In this document: in pieces, positions 6,541 through 13,054 of the stretch
Position numbering within the stretch: position 1 is the first letter of the stretch
Layout of the letters: the number at the start of each line of letters is the position of its first letter
The notes under the pieces: model-generated
Seen by the model: only the letters and a program-made list of their open reading frames with translations
Database searches by the model: none
What the model was told of the DNA's origin: nothing
Assembly (NCBI GenBank): GCA_946056785.1
Contig: CAMGKS010000020.1
Location: 1 to 13,054 of the forward strand
Source: an uncultured Clostridia bacterium
GTDB taxonomy: Bacteria > Bacillota > Clostridia > Christensenellales > CAG-917
DNA length: 13,054 nucleotides
Direction of reading: 5' to 3'
Translations under genes and position numbers: made by a program

Positions 6541-9500
6541 CGAAATATCCTTTTCTTGAATTGGAAAACCTAAGTGGCATCGATTTTAATTTTTCTGAAA
6601 AAACCGACGTGTTGCAGGTTTGCGAGGGGGCTAAACTGCATCTCGTCAGCGGAATAAAAGGGAAAAAACTTTACGTCGTTGCGGATAAATTGCAAGCGAA
6701 AAAAGCGGCAAGCGAACTTGTAAAATACGGGAACAGAGTCGTCACAGCAACAAGCCGTGACGACGTTTTACTGTATCGAAAAAATTATTCGAAAGAGCAG
6801 GACGGACTCAATGCTATAAATTTGGTAAAAATCGTAAAAGGCGATTATGACGTTATCGTTGCGTCAGCCGATATGCTTGGAGAAAGAGTTTGCAATTTTT
6901 CCGATTTTTCGGAATATATAATCGAGCTGGAAAAAGGCAAAAATTATAACCTTTACAACCTTTATGAGAGTTTAACGAAATCGGGATATACGAGGCAGGA
7001 GGAAATATCCGATTTCGGAGATTTTTCCGTCAGAGGCGACGTGGTAGACGTTTTCGCTTTCGGAATGAAAAATCCGTTAAGGCTGAGTTTTTTTGACGAA
7101 GAACTTGAAAGTATTAAAGAAATAGACTTAGAAACGGGCGATAAATTAAGGGACTTGTTAAAAGTGTATATCGCTCCGTCGTCGGATATAGTTTGCACGA
7201 AAGAAGGTTTAGAAGAGATACGCGCCGTGCATAAATTGACGGAAGGCAGAGTCAAAGCCATATTCGACGAACTTATCGGCGGAATAAAAACAGGGCCTCT
7301 ATGCGGCAGGTATGCGTATCTGTTGCCGATGTTAAACACTCAAAGTCTCATCGACCTTGACGTAACGGTAATTTTCGACGAGCCTAAAATCATAGAAGAA
7401 AAATTGCAACTGTACGATAAAGAGTTTAACAGTCGGTTTAAATCTATGCTCTTTTCCGGAGAAATTACAAAACGGCATAGTCTTGCAAAAACGCCGTATG
7501 AAGCTATAAAAAACGGTTTGTTTAAAAAGAAGCTCGTAGGTTTATCGTCTCTCAATTTACCTAATTCGCTGTTTAAACCCGATTCGGAAATAGCGTTAGG
7601 TTCTAAGGCGGTTACTAAATATTGCTACGACTATCCTTCGCTTATATCCGATTTAAAAGGTTTCGCCGCAAACGGATTTAAAATCGTGTTGTTTGCAAGA
7701 AATGCCGAAAGGGCAAAATCAGTTATAGAAAGTCTTTATGACGAGGGCATATCTCCTAAAACTGATTGTGAACCGATTTCGGGGAAAGTCGTTGTGCTAA
7801 GCGACGACGTTGAACAGGGTTTTTTATACCCGAAAGCAAAATTGCTTGTCATCGGCAGCGTCGAACTTGTAGGAAAGGGACGTGACGGAGTTGTCGCAAA
7901 ACGAGCGAAATCTTTTTCACCGCCCAAGGTCGGAGATTACGTAGTCCATTCGGTACACGGCGTCGGAATTTGCGAGGGTACCGCCGTATTTGACGTCGGC
8001 GAATTCAAAAAGGAATATCTTTCAATCAGATATGAAGGCGGGGATCATCTTTACGTCGCTATCGACCAGATGGACAATATCACCAAATTCATCGGAGAAG
8101 AAAATCCGCCTTTAAACAAACTCGGCGGAAAAGAATTTAAAAGAGAAAAAGAAAAAGTAAAAAAGTCCGTAAGGCAAATTGCAATCAACCTTGTCAATCT
8201 TTATGCCGAACGCGAAAAGATGAAAGGACACGTCTATCAACCCGACGGTTTAAAACAGCGGCAGTTCGAAGATATGTTTCCGTATGAAGAAACGCCCGAC
8301 CAACTTGAAACCGTTGCCACCATAAAGCAGGAAATGGAAAAGGGCAAAGTTATCGACCGCCTTATTTGTGGAGACGTGGGATTCGGAAAAACGGAGGTAG
8401 CTTTTAGAGCGATGTTTAAAACCGTAGCGGAAGGAAAACAAGCGGTTCTCCTTGCGCCTACGACAATTTTGGCAAAACAGCATTATGAAACCTTAAAGCC
8501 GAGATTAGAGCCGTTTAACGTAAAAGCGGCGTTGTTTACTCGTTTTCAAACGGCGGCGGAAAGAAAGGAAATAATAGACGGTTTAAAAAACGGCGAAGTA
8601 CAAATGGTAATCGCAACTCACCGTATTTTATCAAAAGAGGTGGAATTTTTCGATTTAGGATTGCTTGTTCTTGACGAAGAACAACGTTTCGGCGTGGAGC
8701 ATAAAGAGAAGCTTAAAGAAAAAAATCCGGGCGTCAACGTACTCACTTTGTCCGCTACCCCTATTCCGAGAACGCTTAACATGTCTCTTTCAGGAGTCAG
8801 GGATATTTCTCTTCTCGAAACGCCGCCGTTAGGAAGGTTGCCGGTTGAAACTTATGTGGTTGAATATTCCGACGCTCTCGTTATCGACGCAATCAAATCG
8901 GAAGTAGCAAGGGGCGGACAGGTTTTCGTTTTGTATAACAAGGTGGAAACCATAGGAGAATTTACGTTTAAATTGTCGTCGATGCTCGAAGGCGTAAAAG
9001 TCAGGTTTGCCCACGGACAGATGAGCGGAAAGTTGCTCGAAGACACGGTGGAAGCGTTTTATGAAAAGGAATACGACGTTCTGGTTTCGACGACTATTAT
9101 AGAAAACGGCATCGATTTGCCCGACGCAAACACTCTTATAGTAATCGATTCTCAGAATTTCGGATTGAGTCAGCTTTATCAGTTAAGAGGACGAGTCGGC
9201 AGGCGCGGTGCCCTTGCAAAGGCATATTTCACGGTGCCGCCGTCAAGAAGCATGACGGTTGACGCCGAAAAACGTTTTGACGCATTGCTTGACAATACGG
9301 AAATCGGCAGCGGATTTAAAATTTCTCTTGCAGACCTTTCTATAAGAGGAGCAGGAAATATTTTAGGCGCGGAACAGCACGGGCATATTGAAAAAGTCGG
9401 TTATGAGATGTATCTCGAAATTTTGGAAGAAGCCATAAAAGAAATCAAAACCGGTATTAAAAGCGACGAAGAAAATATCGATTTCAAAATTGACGCAACA

Positions 9501-9905
9501 ACCTATATTTCGGGAGATTACGTTTCACCGCGAGACAAAATTAAACTTTATAAACGTATAGCTGCCGTATCCACGATTAAAGAAAGGGACGATTTACTTT
9601 GCGAAATCGAACTCAGTTACGGCCCGCCTGAAAAGGGAATAAAGAATTTAATCAATATCGCGTTAATAAAAAATTCTATAAAAGGCTTGGGCGTAAAAAG
9701 CGTAATCGTAAATCGCAACGGCGCCGGAGTAAATTTTTCAGGCGACGAAGTATTTTCAAACGACAGAATTATAAAGGCGGTTTCGGAAGATAGGGAAAAA
9801 GCGATGTTGACGTCGACTATTCCGCCCGCTCTTCTGTTCAACGTGCAGAATATGAGCCCGGAAGAAAAACTCGACGTGCTAGCCTCATTCTTCAGCGAGT
9901 GTTGA
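6537..9905 (+). CDS. mfd: Transcription-repair coupling factor Mfd
   Basis: DNA translocase that removes RNA polymerase stalled at lesions and recruits UvrA for excision repair. The 1122-residue protein is near the usual length and has the expected order: UvrB-like N-terminal domains; CarD-like RNA polymerase interaction domain from about residue 462 (PPKVGDYVVHSVHGVG); Walker A GDVGFGKT (612-619); DEEQ box (713-716); SATPIPRT; TTIIENGIDLPDA and QLRGRVGR (882-889) in the second helicase lobe; and the C-terminal TRCF domain. The ATG at 6537 is chosen over an in-frame TTG at 6486 because it gives the ATGA overlap with pth and has AGGAG at 6524-6528. The pth-mfd pairing is conserved in Firmicutes. 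No terminator follows; a separate promoter for the next gene begins eight bases after the stop. Confidence 0.98.
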   Translation: MTKYPFLELENLSGIDFNFSEKTDVLQVCEGAKLHLVSGIKGKKLYVVADKLQAKKAASELVKYGNRVVTATSRDDVLLYRKNYSKEQDGLNAINLVKIVKGDYDVIVASADMLGERVCNFSDFSEYIIELEKGKNYNLYNLYESLTKSGYTRQEEISDFGDFSVRGDVVDVFAFGMKNPLRLSFFDEELESIKEIDLETGDKLRDLLKVYIAPSSDIVCTKEGLEEIRAVHKLTEGRVKAIFDELIGGIKTGPLCGRYAYLLPMLNTQSLIDLDVTVIFDEPKIIEEKLQLYDKEFNSRFKSMLFSGEITKRHSLAKTPYEAIKNGLFKKKLVGLSSLNLPNSLFKPDSEIALGSKAVTKYCYDYPSLISDLKGFAANGFKIVLFARNAERAKSVIESLYDEGISPKTDCEPISGKVVVLSDDVEQGFLYPKAKLLVIGSVELVGKGRDGVVAKRAKSFSPPKVGDYVVHSVHGVGICEGTAVFDVGEFKKEYLSIRYEGGDHLYVAIDQMDNITKFIGEENPPLNKLGGKEFKREKEKVKKSVRQIAINLVNLYAEREKMKGHVYQPDGLKQRQFEDMFPYEETPDQLETVATIKQEMEKGKVIDRLICGDVGFGKTEVAFRAMFKTVAEGKQAVLLAPTTILAKQHYETLKPRLEPFNVKAALFTRFQTAAERKEIIDGLKNGEVQMVIATHRILSKEVEFFDLGLLVLDEEQRFGVEHKEKLKEKNPGVNVLTLSATPIPRTLNMSLSGVRDISLLETPPLGRLPVETYVVEYSDALVIDAIKSEVARGGQVFVLYNKVETIGEFTFKLSSMLEGVKVRFAHGQMSGKLLEDTVEAFYEKEYDVLVSTTIIENGIDLPDANTLIVIDSQNFGLSQLYQLRGRVGRRGALAKAYFTVPPSRSMTVDAEKRFDALLDNTEIGSGFKISLADLSIRGAGNILGAEQHGHIEKVGYEMYLEILEEAIKEIKTGIKSDEENIDFKIDATTYISGDYVSPRDKIKLYKRIAAVSTIKERDDLLCEIELSYGPPEKGIKNLINIALIKNSIKGLGVKSVIVNRNGAGVNFSGDEVFSNDRIIKAVSEDREKAMLTSTIPPALLFNVQNMSPEEKLDVLASFFSEC

Positions 9906-9912
9906 GTTTTTG

Positions 9913-9941
9913 TTGCATTTTAGCGGTAAGTTGTGTATAAT
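9913..9941 (+). promoter_or_regulatory. Predicted sigma-A-type promoter of the foldase lipoprotein gene
   Basis: TTGCAT (9913-9918), exact 17-base spacer, perfect TATAAT (9936-9941). The expected start site near 9948 gives a leader of about 25 bases containing GGAG at 9963-9966, so this gene, unlike three other operon-leading genes here, has a conventional 5' end. The -10 box lies within an 11-base inverted repeat, TGTAT-A-ATACA (9934-9944), which could be an operator or chance. Confidence 0.65.
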
Positions 9942-9972
9942 ACATACGTTTAAGATTACATTGGAGACTAAT

Positions 9973-12231
9973 ATGAAAAAAATTAAATTATTAGCTTTGA
10001 TTTTAATAATCGCAATGCTTGCAGTCGTTTTCACGGCATGCGATGAGATTTTTAAAAAGAACGAGGAAAGAGATTTCAATCAGGTGGTTGCGACGGTCAG
10101 TTATTCCACTACCGTAAACGGTAAGAATTCTACGCAGACGGCAAACGTCTTAAAAGGCGATTTGGAATCGTCTTATGCCAATTACGGATATATTTACGTA
10201 AACTATTACGGTATGTCTGAAAGTGCAGCCGCAGAAACTCTTTTAAAACAGCTTTATCAAAGAAAAGCTCTCGTTATGTTTGCAAAGGCATATTTGATCG
10301 ATAACGCTTGCGAAGGCATAGCGATATCCGCCCTTCCTGAAAGCGTAAGCATCGAAAAGCTTTTGACGGACGCAGAAATAAACAAAGCAATAAAAGCGAC
10401 GAACGAAGATATGAAAAAGTCGCTTGACAGCGTGATCGAAGGTTTGATAGCGGATAAGAAAGCTAACAGCGGAACGAGCCAATCAAGCGAAGAAGCGCCT
10501 ACGCCTGTCAGCGATAAAGTGTTTAAGGTTTATTTCAATTCAAACGGCGGCAGCGAAGTCGAAACACAAAAAGTTAAAGACGGTACGTATGCCACCGAAC
10601 CTACCGCCCCGACAAGAGACGGTTATACGTTCGGCGGTTGGTATACGGAAGACACTTATGCAGTCAAATACGACTTTAAAACGGCAGTAAGTGCAAATAC
10701 CACTTTATATGCAAAATGGTATGAATACACCGCTCCGAGAACGGTCAGAGAAGTCAGCGAAGAGGACGAAGAATTTGATCCGCAAGTCGGCGTAACAATC
10801 GAAAGAGAAAAATTCTTCTTTGACGCCGATTATATCGCCACGTTGACTTTTAAGGATATGGAATCAGGTTATACCGAACAAGAATATCTCGATTTTCTCG
10901 ATGAAGGCATAAAACAGCTCAAAAACACGATAGCTAAAAATTATCGTTCGTATGAGTATTTCCTTTCCGAACAGTACGAAACCGTTTTGCTTGAAAAATT
11001 CAAACGCTGTCTGAATGCAAGTCAAACGGTAAGCGAAGAAGAAATCAACGCTAAATACGAAGCTCTTATAAGTCAGAATAAAGAAAGTTTTACTCAGTCG
11101 TCGGACAATTATTCTTCGAATCTTAAATCTGCCCTTTCGGATACGATTTACAATTTGAATACGACGGCAGGACAAAGATACGGCTTTGTTACGAATATCT
11201 TGTTAAAATTCGACGACGACGAGCTTAAACAGCTTACCGACCTTATTACAAGCGGTACCAGCACGCCGGAACAGGTAAAGGCGTTCAGAGATAGACTCGT
11301 TGCAGAACATACGGTCAAAATTTCCAATCACGATTATGACGCAGATTACGAATGCGACAAGCACGAATGCGATGGAAACTGCGACCCTATGACTTGCCCG
11401 GGACACGAGTGCAACGCAACGGAAACCTTGACGGAAGAAAATTATAACAAGTTGATAGAAATCGTTGTAGTCGACGGTGCTCCTCAAATCAAATATAATG
11501 CGGTGACTTGCCCGTCTATGGCATATCTTCTTACCGAATGGCCTGCTTTTACGGTGGATACGAAAATCGGCGTTGTAAATCAATATAAAGCGAGCCTTGA
11601 ACAGGTTGACGCCGTATGCGACAGCTTAGGATATAATTTCGCTCAAAAAGCATATTGGAGAAACGAAGTCGTTACGGCATGGCTTTACCTTATCGGCGAC
11701 GACAGCGGTGCAGTGTCAAGCGACAGCAATAACGGCGGACTCGGATATCTCGTTTGCCCTGAGGAAGTCGGAGCTTCCGGTTATATCGACGAATTTGAAA
11801 CGAGAGCAAGAGCCCTCATTGCAAAAGGCACGGGTTCGGCATACGTAGGCAGCGGAAGTTCGCTTAGCGATTATTACGTAGTCGGCGACAACTTTATCGA
11901 CGAAAACACAACGTCGAGTGCATACTGCGGCATATTCTTGATTTATGCGGGATACGTTCCTTACGACGTCGACGCATATAAATCAACGGGCGGAACAAGC
12001 CTTAACGGAACAGGCGACGATTTCGAAACGGTAGGAAACCTTCCGCTCGATTACGTAATTAAATATGACGGAACAAGCGACGGCGTTACGATTAAATCGA
12101 ATATCGAAAAAGCCTTGCTCGAAGCAAAGAAAACGGCAAATTACGACAGCGTCGTAAATACCTTCTTAAACGGAAACGACGCAAAAGTGGAAAAATTCGA
12201 TAAAATAATCAAACAGGTTTACAGCAAATAA
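9973..12231 (+). CDS. PrsA/SurA-like foldase lipoprotein with InlB-type B-repeat and Cys-rich insertion
   Basis: Predicted lipoprotein of 752 residues, about twice a typical PrsA. It has a lysine-rich start, hydrophobic core and lipobox FTAC with the lipidated C23, so it should be anchored outside the membrane. Residues 30-165 look like the helical SurA/PrsA N-terminal region. Residues 183-252 form one Listeria-Bacteroides (InlB B-type, Flg_new) repeat with FNSNGG, TAPTRDGYTFGGWYT and LYAKWY. ILLKFDDD (409-416) resembles the first strand of a parvulin domain, and GYL plus the SSAYCGIFLIYAGY stretch (about 649-662) its later strands, separated by a long insertion with C461, H464, C466, C470, C475, H478 and C480. 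Peptidyl-prolyl isomerase activity is uncertain because the catalytic pattern is not clear. GGAG at 9963-9966 fixes the start. A foldase gene after mfd is common in Clostridia, supporting the call. Confidence 0.75.
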   Translation: MKKIKLLALILIIAMLAVVFTACDEIFKKNEERDFNQVVATVSYSTTVNGKNSTQTANVLKGDLESSYANYGYIYVNYYGMSESAAAETLLKQLYQRKALVMFAKAYLIDNACEGIAISALPESVSIEKLLTDAEINKAIKATNEDMKKSLDSVIEGLIADKKANSGTSQSSEEAPTPVSDKVFKVYFNSNGGSEVETQKVKDGTYATEPTAPTRDGYTFGGWYTEDTYAVKYDFKTAVSANTTLYAKWYEYTAPRTVREVSEEDEEFDPQVGVTIEREKFFFDADYIATLTFKDMESGYTEQEYLDFLDEGIKQLKNTIAKNYRSYEYFLSEQYETVLLEKFKRCLNASQTVSEEEINAKYEALISQNKESFTQSSDNYSSNLKSALSDTIYNLNTTAGQRYGFVTNILLKFDDDELKQLTDLITSGTSTPEQVKAFRDRLVAEHTVKISNHDYDADYECDKHECDGNCDPMTCPGHECNATETLTEENYNKLIEIVVVDGAPQIKYNAVTCPSMAYLLTEWPAFTVDTKIGVVNQYKASLEQVDAVCDSLGYNFAQKAYWRNEVVTAWLYLIGDDSGAVSSDSNNGGLGYLVCPEEVGASGYIDEFETRARALIAKGTGSAYVGSGSSLSDYYVVGDNFIDENTTSSAYCGIFLIYAGYVPYDVDAYKSTGGTSLNGTGDDFETVGNLPLDYVIKYDGTSDGVTIKSNIEKALLEAKKTANYDSVVNTFLNGNDAKVEKFDKIIKQVYSK

Positions 12232-12290
12232 TTTTAAATTTCCCATAACGCAACGGGAAAATAAATTGAATAATCGAATCGATAAAAAAG

Positions 12291-12330
12291 CAAAGCAAAA
12301 TCGCCTAAAAGGCGATTTTGTTTTGTTTAA
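12291..12330 (+). terminator. Strong rho-independent terminator after the foldase gene
   Basis: A 15-base-pair stem: CAAAGCAAAATCGCC (12291-12305), loop TAAAA, GGCGATTTTGTTTTG (12311-12325), with a single G-T wobble, followed by TTTAATTTG. The AT-rich arms make it a plausible terminator in both directions. It lies 60 bases past the stop codon. Confidence 0.85.
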
Positions 12331-12396
12331 TTTGTTTTGTTTGAAAAGAATTTACGATTTAAGAAATTTAATTTAAAGGTTTTCTATTAAAACGAT

Positions 12397-13054
12397 ATGG
12401 AAAAGAGAAATCGTCTTCCTTTAGCCCTGGGAATTCTTTCTGTTGCAATTGTGGCGGCTTTGGCCGGCAGTATTTATCTTCGAAGAAGAAAAATGCGTCA
12501 GGTGGCTTATGCGGGACTTGTGGCGGCGGTTATGATTTCCATGTCTGGAGATGCCTACTATTCCTACAATTGTCAGAGAGCAATCCTGGAGAAGGAGCCT
12601 TCTTCATATTTTGATGAATTATATAATGAATCAATAGAAGATGCACTGTCTCTGATCAGTGAACAGGATGATTCTTTTTATCGTGTGGAAAAAGATTATA
12701 CAGCAGGCACAAGTATTTCCTGCCTGAATGCCATGGCACAGAACTATAATGGGGTAAGTACCTACAATTCTGTGATCAATGCCGGAGTTTCACAGTTTCT
12801 TCAGGAATTCTGGCCCAATCTGCAGATCATGAACAGCACACATTTCAGTTTTGCCAATGCGGTGCAGGATGATTTTCAGGCTTCTTTCAGTAATGTAAAG
12901 TATGTTCTGTCCAAAAAACAGGATCTGCATGTGCCGGGTTATGAATTATGGCAGCAGTGCGGCGATATTTATATTCATCAGAATATGCATACCGATGGTC
13001 TTGGAAAGTTTTATTCAAAGGTTTTTACAGAACAGGCATATGAATCCGCAGATG
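12397..13054 (+). CDS. YfhO-family membrane protein, partial, possibly 5'-truncated
   Basis: An open frame from an ATG at 12397 to the window edge (219 codons, no stop). The translation has two hydrophobic segments (about 7-28 and 35-52) followed by an extracytoplasmic region with DDSFYRVEKDY, YNGVSTYNSVIN and similar stretches, matching the part of YfhO-family proteins just after their last N-terminal membrane helices. YfhO proteins normally have about a dozen helices before this region, so the 5' part is missing and the ATG is probably internal; an in-frame TAA lies at 12388 and there is no ribosome binding site. YfhO in Gram-positive bacteria is linked to glycosylation of lipoteichoic acid or other envelope polymers. 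Codon use is unlike all other genes here: 14 of 14 Gln are CAG, 12 of 12 Asp are GAT, 8 of 18 Leu are CTG. It is thus either a transferred fragment or an assembly join. Confidence 0.7.
   Translation, partial: MEKRNRLPLALGILSVAIVAALAGSIYLRRRKMRQVAYAGLVAAVMISMSGDAYYSYNCQRAILEKEPSSYFDELYNESIEDALSLISEQDDSFYRVEKDYTAGTSISCLNAMAQNYNGVSTYNSVINAGVSQFLQEFWPNLQIMNSTHFSFANAVQDDFQASFSNVKYVLSKKQDLHVPGYELWQQCGDIYIHQNMHTDGLGKFYSKVFTEQAYESAD

Noticed and set aside
6962..7339. Long antisense reading frames inside mfd and the foldase gene (for example 6962-7339, 8250-8483, 11203-11583 on the minus strand)
   Set aside because: They lie opposite well-identified genes, lack ribosome binding sites and show no protein-family features; they are by-products of codon use.
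12239..12260. Inverted repeat TTTCCC / GGGAAA after the foldase stop
   Set aside because: Only six base pairs around a 10-base loop; the much stronger hairpin at 12291-12325 explains termination.

Overview
The window reads as one segment of a low-to-mid GC, CpG-rich Firmicutes genome, most likely an uncultured Clostridia-type bacterium. This rests on gene content and order: walJ-like and rlmH genes lie close together, and a glmU-position gene, pth, mfd and a foldase lipoprotein follow one another as in many Firmicutes. No taxonomic marker was searched, so the order or family is left open. The last ~650 bases differ in codon use and probably come from another genome or a recent transfer.

Layout. 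(1) Positions 29-3328, minus strand: a tightly coupled operon of a WalJ/YycJ-type metallo-hydrolase, two tandem CPBP intramembrane proteases and rlmH (23S rRNA pseudouridine-1915 methyltransferase). All three junctions are 4-base ATGA overlaps. (2) 3329-3647: a divergent intergenic region with promoters facing both ways and some small repeats. (3) 3648-4905, plus strand: an M14-family zinc peptidase, probably acting on peptidoglycan peptides, overlapping tadA (tRNA adenosine-34 deaminase). (4) 4906-5257: no intact gene, but protein-like fragments interrupted by stops and a frame change, possibly a gene remnant. (5) 5258-9905, plus strand: a shortened GlmU-like protein, pth (peptidyl-tRNA hydrolase) and mfd (transcription-repair coupling factor), all overlapping. 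(6) 9973-12231: a large PrsA/SurA-like lipoprotein with its own promoter, an InlB-type B-repeat and a Cys/His-rich insertion, followed by a strong intrinsic terminator at 12291-12330. (7) 12397-13054: a partial YfhO-family membrane protein running off the window end, with foreign codon use.

Most genes serve housekeeping roles: ribosome and tRNA quality (rlmH, tadA, pth), transcription-coupled repair (mfd) and envelope maintenance (walJ-like, CPBP proteases, M14 peptidase, foldase lipoprotein). I found no defence system, CRISPR array, integrase or transposase. The points most worth a second look are the GlmU-like protein that seems to have lost both catalytic centres while keeping its place before pth-mfd, the -10 boxes lying 3-6 bases before the ATG of three operon-leading genes that lack a Shine-Dalgarno (possible leaderless mRNAs), the domain insertions in the foldase lipoprotein, the paired CPBP proteases, and the compositional break near 12397.
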